64,000 nucleotides of DNA from Tilletiaria anomala UBC 951. Its lineage: Eukaryota > Basidiomycota > Exobasidiomycetes > Georgefischeriales > Tilletiariaceae. Numbering within the stretch: position 1 is the stretch's first letter; every line of letters begins with the position of its first letter. This document shows positions 37,729 to 48,863 of the stretch, piece by piece. The notes below the pieces were generated by a model, which saw only the letters and a program-made list of their open reading frames with translations, ran no database searches and was not told the DNA's origin. The stretch lies in contig NW_013546987.1 of assembly GCF_000711695.1 (NCBI RefSeq), forward strand, positions 85,814 through 149,813, in the 5' to 3' direction. The position numbers and the translations under genes were made by a program.

Positions 37729-38859
37729 TCAAGCCGCGCTTGAGTCTATCTGACATCGTTGCTCATGGATGGCTGCATCGAGACCAGGTACTTCTCGCCT
37801 CCATTGCTCGATGTCCGCCGCATTCACCTTCGAGCCACCGCAAACGACAATGACTATGTTGCTCTTCCGCTGCGTGTTGGGCTGTTTGGCCAACAGTGCT
37901 GGTAAAACCTGTTCCGAAAAATATGCGGGCGTCAAGCTCGCCGCGCAAGCCAATTCAACTATAAATCGATGGTCCCTCGCAAATTGCCAACCCGCGAAGG
38001 CCGCTGCGCTGTCGGGTACCGTGAGCGTAGAGAAAGCCCCGCCTGCCTCTGCCGTTGTATAGGAACGGGCCAAAGCCAAAGACTTAGCGGAAGCCTTGAG
38101 CGCGCCCATGGAGGTCGCTTTGGAAGTGATCGCCAGCAATGCGATGTGCTTTCCGGAGTTGTGTGCTGCAGCGAATGAATCCGCCCCAAAGCACTCGACT
38201 GCAACGACATGGGGCCGTGAGGCAGTATCCTGCTCTACAATGCCTGTAAGAACACCAGCCAGGAGACCGCCTCCGCCAACAGAGCACACTAAAAGGTCTG
38301 GGGCTTTCGCATCGCCGCTCGCTTCTTCCATCCCCTTGAGCTGTTCGTAGATTTCTGGAACCATCGTCGAATGGCCTCTTATCAGGTCCTCGCCCTCGAA
38401 CGGATGGACGTAAACGCTTCCGCCTGGCGTTACGGTTTCAACCTCTGCGGCCTTCCGTCGAGCGCCGTCGTCACATATGTCCCAAGCGGCGCCGCCTTGG
38501 ACCACCTCTGCTCCCTCGGCTTTGAGCAGCTCGACGATATAGTCTTCCGTTGAGACAGGAACAAAGACGGTGCATGACAGGCCAAGCGCGCGGGCAGCTG
38601 TCGCGGCCGCGAGACCAGCATTTCCGCCGGACGAGCTGATCACATGTATCGGTGTGGTTGAGCTTGACCGCGATGCTTGAGTTTGGATGACCCGTGAAAT
38701 ACCTCGAAACTTGAATGATCCACTTGGCTGGAGCGCCTCAAGCTTAAGAAAAATATTGTGACCGCTCTTTTGGGAGAGTGGAGCCGAGTAGACCAAAGGC
38801 GTCCGAATGTACAGATCGCGCATGCTCGAAGCCTCCCTTGACAATGTTGGGTCGTTCAT
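37729..38859 (-). CDS. L-serine/threonine dehydratase (CHA1-like, PLP-dependent)
   Basis: Single-exon gene, 376 aa, fold-type II PLP enzyme that deaminates Ser (and Thr) to pyruvate or 2-oxobutyrate. The ATG at 38859 is the first in frame. Motifs: PLP lysine in LQPSGSFKFRGISRV, ISSSGGNAGLAAATAARALG (substrate loop), the phosphate-binding SVGGGGLLAGVLTG, and the end VVCGGSKVNAADIEQW, which is typical of CHA1-type dehydratases rather than biosynthetic ILV1 (there is no C-terminal ACT domain). Likely catabolic, cytosolic or mitochondrial. No presequence is obvious. The tRNA-Thr lies 85 bp downstream of its stop on the same strand. Confidence 0.88.
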   Translation of the reverse strand: MNDPTLSREASSMRDLYIRTPLVYSAPLSQKSGHNIFLKLEALQPSGSFKFRGISRVIQTQASRSSSTTPIHVISSSGGNAGLAAATAARALGLSCTVFVPVSTEDYIVELLKAEGAEVVQGGAAWDICDDGARRKAAEVETVTPGGSVYVHPFEGEDLIRGHSTMVPEIYEQLKGMEEASGDAKAPDLLVCSVGGGGLLAGVLTGIVEQDTASRPHVVAVECFGADSFAAAHNSGKHIALLAITSKATSMGALKASAKSLALARSYTTAEAGGAFSTLTVPDSAAAFAGWQFARDHRFIVELACAASLTPAYFSEQVLPALLAKQPNTQRKSNIVIVVCGGSKVNAADIEQWRREVPGLDAAIHEQRCQIDSSAA

Positions 38860-39346
38860 CACACAGGTTACTGCAGTCTTAGCTGTGGGAAGAAGGACGC
38901 TTTTCTTGTGGAGCTACGAGGAGACCCGCATGTATCGCATGAAGTTCAGGCGCTTGAAGAAGGGGCAAAGCACTAGGAGATGAGAAGATCATGATGACAC
39001 GCTTGCTGACCTCAAACTCGACTGGAACAAGCTTCAATTCACAGCGGAGGGCTGAAAAAGAAAGAAATCATGAGTTTGAATGCATGCACCACACGCGGCT
39101 TGCACGGCCCCATGATCATTAGATTGATCTCTCGTTATCGCGCGCGTCAGTGGTAAACACCACGCTGTATCACACCATCTTGTGCAGTTATACCGTCCCT
39201 TTCGACTGCCAGAAGGATTGTAAACAGGGTCAGACTTGTTGCATCCGGCGATACAGAGAACGTCTTAGATTCTCCGACAGTGTTGACTGTGAATCTTGCT
39301 GAAAGCTTCGCCGAAGGTTCTAATTCTCTCAGGACAACCTGCCAAG
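38860..39346. promoter_or_regulatory. Divergent promoter region, CHA1-like / URC4
   Basis: 487 bp between start codons. No specific operator recognised. A TGACTCA occurs nearby at 39396-39402 but inside intron 1 of URC4. Confidence 0.35.
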
Positions 39347-40965
39347 ATGACCAGTGTATCCGATCGTGTGAGTCAACACAAGAGCTGAAGGGTATTGACT
39401 CATCGCACGCACGCTGAGGAAACCTTGGCCCCATTCTTTCCACTCTTTACAGGTTATACATCTGCGCTCCCTGACTTCGATCAGAGAGCGATGTGCCCCC
39501 GTATTCAAGCTGGCGCAAGAGGGCAAGACCGAGTATTTCGACTACGAAGCCTCGAAAGAGAAGGATGTGATTGACTATTGTGCTTCCATCATGGAGCGCG
39601 ATTTTGGCACCAACTTTGCTGCCATCCCGCCGCACGGGCGCTGGAGACACTTTGACGTCGGTCCCTTGCCTCGCATCACCACGCTATTGTCCAAATGGGG
39701 CACTCCTTCCGCGGGCAATCTGGAACCTGTGCCGCCGATGGAGGCCGCACGGAAGTTGGTTGATCTCTTTGTCGTCTCCGTTCTGCTCGATGCTGGCGCT
39801 GGCACCAAATGGCAGTACGAGGAAAAGGCAACGGGACTTCGGATCGGACGTAGCGAGGGTCTGGCGATCGCAAGCTTGGACATGTTCACCGAAGGTCTCT
39901 TTTGCGGGCTTGAAAGCCCAGCAGGCGAAGATCCCGTCCTCCGTTGTCAAGTTGATGCCATCGGCCTCGCACGGCTATCAACAGAAAATTTAGCCATGTC
40001 CATGCAAGTCCATCCGGAACAGAATCCAATGACTGGCTTGGACGGCCGTGCACAACTGCTCATCCAACTTTCGAAAGCGCTCACCGATGACTCCCAAGGC
40101 TATTTCACTGGCGCACAACAAAATGCTGCGCCACGGCCGGGGAACATGGTCGACTGGCTGCTCACACATCCTTCAACGGCCAAAGATGCGGCAACAGGCG
40201 CTGTCACCGTGCAAGTTTCTGCATTGTGGGAAGTGTTGATCATCGGCTTGGCCCCCATCTGGCCTGCGACGCGGACAAAGTTGGATGGTGTCAGCTTGGG
40301 CGATGTTTGGCCCTGCGACTCCTTCAAAGCAGCACTTGGAGATGAGGCAGGAGTAGATGATGAGAAAGCCCTCGTACCGTTCCACAAGCTCACGCAGTGG
40401 CTGTGTTACTCTATCATGGAGCCGATCGAACAGACGCTCGGCTGGACCTTCGCCGGCGGAGAACACCAGACTGGACTGCCTGAATACAGGAACGGTTAGT
40501 GTCACTCGAGCTGTGCTGGAGGGCGTCACACTGACTCGCGCCAATTCTTATCATCACCCGCTGCAGGCGGCTTACTGGTAGACCTAGGAGTGCTGAAGCC
40601 CAAAGCTGCGCTGTACAAAGCATCCGAGCCCCCCACGGAAGCACCTGGCATCCCAAGATTGCTACCTTCACACCCTGCGGTCGTTGAATGGCGCGCCCTG
40701 ACGGTCATCCTGCTTGATCGCATTGCTGAAGGGATTCGACAGAAGTATGGTCTTACGGCGCAGCAGCTCAACCTGAAGCAAGTGCTGGAGGCAGCGACTT
40801 GGAAAGGTGGCAGAGAAATCGCCAAGCAAAAGCGACCAGAGACCGGCGGCCCGCCCATCGTGAGTCACTTTGTCCAAATCGGGGGCATTATGAGCTATTG
40901 ATCAAAGGGACGTGCTGCTCTTTTCGGTCTCGCAGGACATTATATCTGACGGCACCGTGTTTTAG
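39347..40965 (+). CDS. URC4: Uracil catabolism protein URC4 (DUF1688)
   Basis: DUF1688 family, needed for the URC pathway that uses uracil as nitrogen source in Lachancea kluyveri (urg3 in S. pombe); its reaction is not settled. Exons 39347-39367 (seven codons), 39453-40494, 40567-40859 and 40936-40965 (nine codons plus stop) give 461 aa. Family blocks: VIHLRSLTSIRERCAPVFKL, AAIPPHGRWRHFDVGPLPRI, LLDAGAGTKWQYEE, TGLPEYRNG-GLLVDLGVLKPK, and the C-terminal GGPPI-DIISDGTVF. The two tiny terminal exons are justified because they supply the conserved start and end. No other URC gene is in the window. The stop codon is 39 nt from that of the facing acetyltransferase gene. Confidence 0.9.
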
Positions 40966-41004
40966 GCAAGATTACTTCACATTGACGTTGCTCAGAAATG
41001 GACA

Positions 41005-41746
41005 TTATAGACCAAGTGTCTGCAATCGTTTGATTCCCTCTGTCTCCAAGCGCATCTGTCTCCATTCCTCCATTCTGGTCGCCCCCAAGACCTTCTCGTA
41101 AAAGGCAATGCTAGGGGCGTTCCATGTGAGCACACTCCAGTCCATCCGCTGGCAGTCTTTCTCCTCGGCGATTTTGCCAAGCTGTCGGAAGAGAGCTTTG
41201 CCGGCACCGCGGTTGCGAACTGACTCGGTCACGAAGAGATCTTCAAGGTACAGAGACGGCTTGCCAGTCCATGTTGAGAATGTGAAGAAGTACTGTCCGG
41301 AGAGGAAGCATGGCAATGTCAGACTTGCACATTTCGATAGCGCAGGATAATAATTTCACACAGAAGACGTACGAGTGCCATCCCCACTGGTTCGTTGTTC
41401 TTAGCAGGGTCCTCCGCGATGATGACGTGGGCATATTCCTTCTCAAAGACATTCAGCTTGATCTGCGGTACAGTGTACTTACATGTCAGCATACCTCTGC
41501 CACAGTTGGAAGTCTCCGTATGACTACGGTGCGCACCAGCTCAGTTGTCGCCTTGGCCGCATCGGACTCTTTTTCGTAGATGGCAAGCTCTTTGATCTGC
41601 AGAGAGGCCGTCAACTTGTGAGTACCAAGTAGCAGGCTTCAAGCGTAGCCGTAGTAGCTTACAAAGCCTAGGATAGTCGGGATGTCTTCTGGCGTCGCAG
41701 GACGGACATTCACTGGCAGCGCAGGCTGGAGCTTAGATTCAGACAT
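41005..41746 (-). CDS. GNAT acetyltransferase, diamine/thialysine acetyltransferase-like
   Basis: Exons 41663-41746, 41537-41596, 41373-41462 and 41005-41292 give 173 aa, the usual length for SSAT/PaiA-type enzymes that acetylate small amines such as polyamines or thialysine. N-terminal VNVRPATPEDIPTILGF and IKELAIYEKESDAAKATTEL; then VIIAEDPAKNNEPVGMAL-YFFTFSTW; the GNAT core GKPSLYLEDLFVTESVRNRG with the acetyl-CoA loop RNRGAGKALF; and NAPSIAFYEKVLGA near the end. The LYLEDLFV motif is characteristic of the SSAT subgroup. Exact substrate unknown. Exon 2 to exon 3 uses a GTGCGC donor; a shorter alternative would leave an intron of only 32 nt, so I reject it. Confidence 0.85.
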
Positions 41747-42358
41747 CTTTCTACTCGGTGAGACGCACGCCTGGAAGGTCGCAGGTACAGTGAATCTGTG
41801 CGAGGTTTCGTATATTCGAGTAGCATTCAATGCCTCTCATGAATGTGGTAGTCGGAAGCGATATCTTTCCCAAGGGGGCCTAAGCACCCAAAGACATTTC
41901 GTCGGCCGTGCTTTTCAATACTTGGTGGAACTCACATCATCGGTTGGCCAAAAAGCGACACCCACTTCGCCGGAGCGACGCAGCCGCAGGATGTCGCGGA
42001 ACAGAGACGAGTAAGGTGATAGGGAACCACAGCGCAGGCCACAACTGTCAACATGGCATCGGGGCGCCAAGATTCCACTCATCAGCAAAGCTGAGAGAGA
42101 CCTGCTATTACGCAGCAGGAAATGTACACTTCTTCAACACTGCAAGCTTCGACTCTTCAACCGTTACAGTTCATCCATAGGGCCAGCCACGAGCCAAGAG
42201 CATCTTGACGACCGCGACGCCGCTACAGATTCTGAGACTTCCGCTCAGCGTGCTGTACTTACACAAAAGCACCCAAACCATCGCCCGATCGCGCATGCAC
42301 ACGCAAGGCGCTGAGCATCTGGCTTCGCTCCACGCAGAGCATTCATTCAAAGTTTAAG
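41747..42358. other. Intergenic, upstream of the acetyltransferase
   Basis: 612 bp. Short open frames only; presumably the promoter of the acetyltransferase gene and of whatever starts at 42359. Confidence 0.35.
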
Positions 42359-42788
42359 ATGCAGAAAGCTGCGGCTGCAGCGACCGGGCTGAGAGAGGAC
42401 ACGCTTATGGCCGACAGCGAAGCTGCGCTGTCTGTTGCTGTGCCGCCTTCGTGCGGGGCGGGAGGCGCAACTTGGATGGCGGTATCCTCTGGCCCAGAGC
42501 ATGACAACATTGCCAGTCAACCGGGCATGCCTGATGAGGACCAATCGCGCACAAGCGAAGGCGTAGAAGACGTTGAAGTGGAAGGGGTGATGTACGAAGG
42601 CCAACTGTCGAGAGTAGGGGCCTCGGGCTTGGTTGCGGGGCGATCGCATGGAGACTACCACGGCCGAGGGCAAGGTCGTAATGAGGTGAGGCACGCCCCA
42701 AAACTACTGCCCAACTTCAGGGACATCACAGTATATTGACCCGTTGCAACTCGATTGGTGCACTTCGCTCAAAGCGACTGCTGGATAG
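42359..42788 (+). CDS. Doubtful small gene, function unknown
   Basis: An ATG at 42359 opens a 127-codon frame rich in Ala, Gly and acidic residues. A donor GTGAGG at 42686 and an acceptor at 42731 would remove 46 nt and join the frame to a short ending (EYIDPLQLDWCTSLKATAG). A different frame just downstream (42736-42921) reads more like protein (RLLDSDIRDKYLCELGDIF), but the phases do not match that splice. I do not recognise a family. It could be a pseudogene, a small orphan gene or an artefact. Confidence 0.25.
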
Positions 42789-43212
42789 CGACATTCGCGA
42801 CAAGTACCTCTGCGAGCTAGGAGACATCTTCAGCGACGGCATCATGGTACCATCTGCTACCTTGGTCTCTCCTGAAGAGTCAGGAAGCCGCCCGTCTACT
42901 CGCACTGTGCCGAAAACATAATTTCGATGCGATCTGTCTGCGTCTATCTCGCACAATACCTGTCTTTTCGCATCCTCAGCATCTGTATCATAAACACGTG
43001 CAATACTCGTCTGCTATTTTGATACAACAAGTGCGAGGTAACTCTACAAAATAAGTCAATGCCGGCGTCATTGATCAGACAGATTCGGCACGGGTGCCAT
43101 ATGGGGACACGAGCGATCTCATGAAGGAACGAAGGGAACGTCCAGCGTCCACACCCCACTGTTAATGGGCGCTGTAGTTAGTTCGATGCACACGGAGAGT
43201 ACTTCAAGCTTG
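42789..43212. other. Intergenic, 3' flank of BTB gene
   Basis: 424 bp with no supported gene apart from the open frame to 42921 noted in the preceding entry. Confidence 0.35.
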
Positions 43213-46200
43213 TCAGTCACCCACCTCCCCGGTTGACACCTCGTCGCAACACTGTTCAAACTCTTGGGTCGCAGATACGGCGGCCCAGTGGAAGTCTGGG
43301 GAACACGCATAGTCAGCGACTGCTGCAATCAGGAGCTTACGAGGAAGGCATACATGCTCACAAACGTATTCTTTGACGCCTGCATGGACGTCAGGATAGA
43401 GCGATGTCGCGAGCAACATCGCAAAAGCGTTGCGCGGTGTGAGGCCGGTGATCAAATGTCGCTTGGCGAGCCGCTCGAGAGAGGCCTGGCCATAGCGATG
43501 GGCAAGCTTGTACATGGCCAGAGCACTCGCAGGCGGGGCTTTACTGCACGGGTGGACGTGCTCGTCTGCAGTCGGCTCAGCAAGGCTCGCCCAAACATTG
43601 TATTCCGCGGCCGGCTGCTGCTGATGATGCTGCTGCTGCAACGTGCTGCTGCTCATCATCGGGGGATGCGTGCGATCGCTGGAGACACTGCGCCTTACGC
43701 TTCCGGACGCACTGCGCGCGCCCGAATTCGAAGGGAAGCGGGCACCGCGGCTGCTTGCATACATAGGACCACCAGCTTCGTGACCGGCATGAGAAGGCGA
43801 CAGGGGCGGAGGCTGTTGCGGTAGGTCATGGCCCCCCGCAGCGCTGATGCTTGAAGATACCGAGCTCGCAGATGTCCGAGCGCTTAAGCCGCGATGGGTC
43901 CTGCTAGCTGATGGCTGCGGGACATGAACTGTTGCATGTGGCCCCGCCGGGTCTGGATGCGCATGTGGCTCAAGGGAGATGACATCTGGCTGTTGCAGGT
44001 CGTTCACTTTGATCCATCTTCGCAGGAAGCTGCTGCCTGCTGTACCTCCCACGGAAGACATGCCGTTGCGGATCGCCCAGACACCATCCATGATCTCCTC
44101 CTTGACGTCTTCGTCGTGCGAAAAGTCGATCTCACCAACATAGAGGAAACGAAGCAGCCAGTAGGCAGTTGCAAAGTCTGCATCAGGAATGTAGAGCGTG
44201 CTGAAACGGCGCTGGTGATGGGCATCGGGAGTGTTGGTATTGGCAGAGAGTCCTTGTCCTTCCGAAAAGCCGCTGTCAAGCATGGTTGCAAAGTAGCTGC
44301 TGCGAGATTGCAAAACGGCACTATGTGCCCAGATGATGCGATCTCGAATCACGACGACTGGCGAGTCCTCCTCATTATCTTCGTCAAACTCGATATGTGC
44401 GCCAAGCGGATAGGGTCGAACAGCTACAGATGGTATACCATGCAGCTCTGATCCATCTTCGCCGATCATCGACGATGCTGGTACCCAGCCACGCTCGCGC
44501 ACGATCAAGCGCACGTCTCCTGTACGCGAGCAATCAAGCAGGCTCTCAAGCGAAGTGAGCATCGATTTGGGGACTTGGTGTGTGTTCGGCTGCGGGAAGA
44601 GTATCATGGGTGGCATGTGGTCTTTATCCGGTACCGCGTGAACCAGTCCTGGACCTAGCACAATCTGCACTGTGAGGGCTACCGCGTCGTGCTTTGCTAC
44701 CGCGGGATTTTGCAGGAGCTCTGACAGCGATGGAAGGCCATGGCACTCGTAGAAGTCGTTTTCTCGGTCAAAGGTGTATCCTTCGAAGACTTGCCACAGC
44801 CAATCATTCATGCCATATTGACGTAGACCTCTTTGAGTTTGAGCCGGCCGGAGGCCAATCATGATCGCCGCATCGAACTCCAAGTCGGGGCTGGAGTACT
44901 CGAACACGGTGGAGGCTTAGGACAGCCACAAGTCAGTCACCCTCGGTGGAACTCATCACAACTTGCCGTCAAACTCACTCAGGTACACGCTCAGTACAGT
45001 GGCAGAGCTGGCCGTGTCCTCTGCCGGAGCTTCTGTAGGCTGCAGGTGGCGGGTCGTCCTGACCAGCTCCAGCTTCCAGCGTTTGTCGTCAAACATCGGC
45101 TGAGTGGTCCAAATTTCGCTCTTGCCCGCACCTGCGCTCACGGAACGCGCGACAGACTCGTCGGTCCCTCCCCTTACGCCTTCGACCGCTGGATCGAACG
45201 GAGCGGCCGAGTTCTCTACCTCGTCACGCAGTAGCGCAAGCTCAGCAATAGTCCAGGTGAATGACTAATTGATATTCAACATGTGAGAAATATAAGGAGT
45301 GTCTGCTCGGCTGTGGGTGTCCTGGGCTACTCACAACAGCGCGTGTCTCATCAAAGCGACTAAAAATCCGAAATTCGGTATCAAGCGCTCTTCCACGGTG
45401 TGCGATATCATTCGAGTGTGCATGGCTTCCAACAGAGCTGGTCGATGCCAGACCGTGTCTCGTGGGCATACCCCCTATGCCTGAATGAATAGCGCTATTG
45501 CTGTAACCCGCACGCGCAGGCAACCCTGAAATGGTGGTGTTCGCGAGCCGAGGGGACGAAGTGCCAGCATTTGAATTGAAAAATGCGAAAGCGTTTGTCG
45601 CTGCAGCGCTGGACGAAGCTGGCGTGTTGGTGTTGAAGCCAAAATGGGACGAGCCCGAAGCCCGGAAGCCGCTGCCCAGCGTTGCATTCTGGGGAATATG
45701 CGATGATGGATTGGAGCGGTTTGCAAAGGAGGATGAACCTGCTGACATTGCATGTTCGGTGCCGGTAGCTGGACTTCTGCCTGTGTTGCCAGAATGATAA
45801 GGGCCGGATAGCGAGGCAAATGTTGGCCCCGGTGCAGAGCTTGCGCTGGCACTGGCAGCAGTCGTTCGACGGGGGACATTCGAGGACATCCGTCGAGGTG
45901 ATGCCGTCGGCGTGCCAATATTGGTATTCGCCCGGTTGGCAAGGGTGCCCGAGCTGGACGTGGACACCCCTGACGAGCTCCCAGGGAGCGGTGCCGTGGT
46001 TCGAAGTGACGAGCCCCCAGGATGAGCTGCAGGTGCTGGGATCGCCGTCTGAGAGCTTAACGGTTCACTTGATACCGGTGTATCTGAATTCCGCATGTCG
46101 TTTACACTTGCCGTCAGGGGCTGAGCAAGGAATATGGCAGACGTAGATGAGGAGCTTTGTGAGTCAGACGTCACCGTAATACCACTTGTATTGACGGAGG

Positions 46201-46237
46201 GGCCCGGTGGGTCCCTGCTGTATGTTTGCCGAGCCAT
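43213..46237 (-). CDS. BTB/POZ-domain protein with N-terminal disordered and MATH-like regions
   Basis: Exons 45335-46237, 44979-45264 and 43213-44915 give 963 aa. The first ~290 residues are Ser/Thr/Ala/Pro-rich and disordered. Residues about 300-420 (SFTWTIAELALLRDEVE, then FDDKRWKLELVRT and TVFEYSSPDLEFDAAIMIGL) resemble a MATH-type domain. A BTB/POZ domain follows at about 525-665 (DVRLIVRERGW, IIWAHSAVLQSRSSYFATML, YWLLRFLYVGEIDF). It is split from a C-terminal BACK-like helical part (LAMYKLAHRYGQASLERLAK) by another disordered stretch with a poly-Gln/His run (LQQQHHQQQ). Such proteins often serve as substrate adaptors of Cul3 ubiquitin ligases; that role is inferred from the domains only. 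Confidence 0.82.
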
Positions 46238-46716
46238 TCCTTTAACACTATCGGACGCCACGGGCCGCACTGGTGTCTACCTGGCCGAGATGAGCCAAGC
46301 AACAATAATGTCCAGAGTTGTATAATCGTGCGTGCTGTGTGCTGCGTGCAGCGTGACTGGCAGCTGATGGCTTGGCTGCAGCCTATGTAGTCATCCCAGA
46401 GGTTGGGGGGTGTTGAACACTTGTATAAGCGTGCGCGCGTGTGGCGCGTCATGGGTAGTGACGCGCAGAGCCGCACACATCGGTTTGGAGCTTGAGGGCG
46501 TGCCAACTCCCAAGAAATATAGTGGCGTTCTTCGCAGCATGATGATAAAGGCGAATCATTCTTCAACCTTAGAAGTGTCCGACACTCGTGCCTCACAGGA
46601 CTTTTCTTTTGTCTCTCCGTCCCCTGGGCTCATCATACAGAGCCGTTCTACCTGTTCTCAAGTCTCAATATCTCGAGCCAAAAAGGGTTCGACGGGAGAC
46701 GTTGTCCATCCACGCC
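46238..46716. promoter_or_regulatory. Divergent promoter region, BTB gene / TMEM70-like
   Basis: 479 bp between start codons. No clear operator. Alternating CGTGCGTGC/GTGTGTGC tracts near 46328-46345 and 46427-46445. Confidence 0.3.
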
Positions 46717-47616
46717 ATGACCGTATTGCGCTCATCCTCAATCACGCTGGCCAGGCTGGACACAGCCTTGGCCCGGCAACTTTTTGGACAGCCAGCGCGA
46801 GCTGCAGCGACATTTCGCCCGAGCTGCTGCTGTCTCTCCGATGCTCGACCTCGTCCGATGCATATCAAACGATCGCAGACAACCTCAACGGCGGCCCTAA
46901 GAAGCTTTCACACCACGCTCCCTTCCCTTTCCGGAGAACAAACCCAAAAGCAAGGCTCTTCGATCAATGCCACGCCGGCCTCAGGGCCGACCTACCACGG
47001 CCCGCTCGTGCGCACTTTCGCTCGGCTCAAGCTCTTCTCACTAGGCTCCCTCTTTCTCGCAGTAGGCATGTGCCCCGTGCTTCTTCTCACCCCGGGAGCG
47101 ATCACCATGGCAGGGCGCATAGGTCTCTGCGCAACCGCTCTGGCAACTTCAGGTGTCAGTACGGCACTTATTGCGTGGATCGGAGGCCCTTATGTGGGGC
47201 GTATGCGACTTGTGCCTTCTCCAGCTGCGTCGGAAGCGCAACAATCTATGAACAAGGAGCAATCAGGACCAGTACTGCAGCTTGAGACTCTCTCCGTTCT
47301 GCTCAGACCGATCCGAACCAACATCTACCACCCTTCTTTCGTGAGGAGCACTTCCCGACCATTCGCAACATGGGAGCTCGCTTCTTCTGTTCCATTTTCC
47401 CAAGGTATTCAGTCCTCATCGTCCGATGCAGACATTCTTGTGGCGGAAAGCATCGATGTGCGATCGGGGAAAGTCAAAGGCAGATGGTGGGCGACTCCAA
47501 GTCAGTCCGATGATGGGAAAACGACGGGGTCATTCACCTGCAGGCGCGAAGGCAAGCCGGTGCGGTACTTCAATGTTCATGACGAACTCCTGGGAGAAGA
47601 CTGGCAGATTTTGTAG
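46717..47616 (+). CDS. TMEM70/TMEM186-like mitochondrial inner-membrane protein
   Basis: Single exon, 299 aa. The ATG at 46717 starts an Arg-rich presequence (MTVLRSSSITLARLDTALAR). After LRSFHTTLPSLS, a Y-H-G-P motif leads into two membrane segments (LKLFSLGSLFLAVGMCPVLL, about 104-123, and IGLCATALATSGVSTALIAW), then GGPYVGRMRLVPS. This layout, with a short hairpin and a conserved post-TM2 segment, matches the TMEM70 family, which aids assembly of ATP synthase or complex I in animals. The family call is by pattern; the role in fungi is not established. The longer upstream frame begins with GTG and is not used. Confidence 0.62.
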   Translation: MTVLRSSSITLARLDTALARQLFGQPARAAATFRPSCCCLSDARPRPMHIKRSQTTSTAALRSFHTTLPSLSGEQTQKQGSSINATPASGPTYHGPLVRTFARLKLFSLGSLFLAVGMCPVLLLTPGAITMAGRIGLCATALATSGVSTALIAWIGGPYVGRMRLVPSPAASEAQQSMNKEQSGPVLQLETLSVLLRPIRTNIYHPSFVRSTSRPFATWELASSVPFSQGIQSSSSDADILVAESIDVRSGKVKGRWWATPSQSDDGKTTGSFTCRREGKPVRYFNVHDELLGEDWQIL

Positions 47617-47877
47617 TCTAGCTGTTGCACCTACAACGATTGGACATTGCAATGAGTGTATCGTGCCAATGGGCAGGACGCAGATCATGAGAGAAGGCGG
47701 CGCAAGCCCATTATAAAGCCTCTTAAATGTACATGCTGCTGAAAGAAATACAAGAACAAGCCATGGTGGTTGCAAATGGAGATCGCGAGGACGTCGGCGG
47801 GGGTTTGGCTAAGCGGATGCAGTCCTCTTGGCCGATGTTTCGTTGAGCTTGCTGTCGACTGGAAGTGACCAAGAATG

Positions 47878-48309
47878 TCACCGCGCCTCGAAATGGAGCT
47901 GCACACAAAAAGAGACACAAGTCAGCGCATGGTCAAAAGGAGGATAATACAGCCAGTTCAAACGCATGATCTGCGTTCTCCGCCACTCACCATCTTTGTC
48001 GTTCGTGGCTTGTAGACGATGCGATGGCCACACTCCTTGCATCTGATCGGCTCCTTCGGCCGAATCTCTACTTTCGATGAGCAGGCTAGCCAAGTCGGAT
48101 GGAGGCGAGTACGAAAGAGGACGGGGTGGAAGATGATGTCAACACTGCTTTCAAGGTCATTTGCTGCCCTCATAGACGCGAGGTCGGGAAAGGCGAGCCC
48201 CAATGCGAGCAGACGTGCATCACTCACCACCGCAAATGTACGTCGGCGTCTGCACCGACTTGCTCCCGTACGGGGCGCCGTAGCTCTGACCTCCACCCTG
48301 GTAGCTCAT
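47878..48309 (-). CDS. RPB12: RNA polymerase I/II/III shared subunit RPABC4 (Rpb12)
   Basis: Zinc-ribbon subunit common to all three nuclear RNA polymerases. Exons 48228-48309, 47991-48085 and 47878-47898 give 65 aa. The zinc ribbon is rebuilt across intron 1: YICG-ACSSKVEIRPKEPIRC then KECGHRIVYKPRTTKM, and the last exon of seven codons adds LHFEAR, matching the family ending (V/F-x-AR). Four Cys (two CxxC pairs) are present. The gene is invisible to single-frame searches because the first exon is 27 codons and the last is six codons plus stop. N-terminal SYQGGGQSYGAPYGSKSVQT is a variable Gly/Tyr-rich tail. Confidence 0.93.
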
Positions 48310-48863
48310 ACTGTTGCACTGGACGTTTGCAAAGGGTGAACGACCCTTTGCTCAGCTGCACAGTAAGTATCCCCGAGGTGAGGGTTAAATGCAGGCCAAC
48401 AGGATCAAATGTCATGTGAAATTGAAACAGGAGAAACGCTGTTGCCTTAGACATATCAAAGTCGGAACTCGGAACTGGGGGTTACAAGTTGGCTGCCGAA
48501 ACCGTCAGGAAATGCGGCTCAGTTACCCTGGAACCTGGGGAGAAACTCCGTGAAAAAGCGCCAGAGGAAGATAAGCTTAAGCGAAGTTGGCGATCGATGT
48601 TACAGATCGACCTCTGACCATACCAGATCATGATCGCCTTGGCTGGATAGGGTCCCCACACAGACGTTCAGCGGCTGCATCTTGCGCAACAATGTCTGAA
48701 ATAGTTCAAGGTTCTGTGCATTACATAGTGTACTGTCGTTCTGCGTGCGACGTGCAAAGATACGGTCATTGCATCATGCAAATGAATTCTATATGCTGTT
48801 TCAAAGTAGGAACCAATGCTGAGAGGTGTAAAGTGATGTGCAAAACATAGTCAAGCGCCGCTT
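48310..48863. other. RPB12 promoter and alpha-arrestin 3' flank
   Basis: 554 bp. No gene recognised. Confidence 0.4.

Noticed and set aside
39396-39402. TGACTCA in URC4
   Set aside because: Lies in intron 1, downstream of the start; likely chance, unlike the CRS1 promoter copy.
43213-44907. BTB gene starting at 44907
   Set aside because: That first codon is GTG within the MATH-like region; upstream exons supply an ATG and complete the domain.
46410-47285. 291-codon frame on the plus strand
   Set aside because: Overlaps the TMEM70-like gene in another frame; Arg/Ser/His-rich shadow composition.
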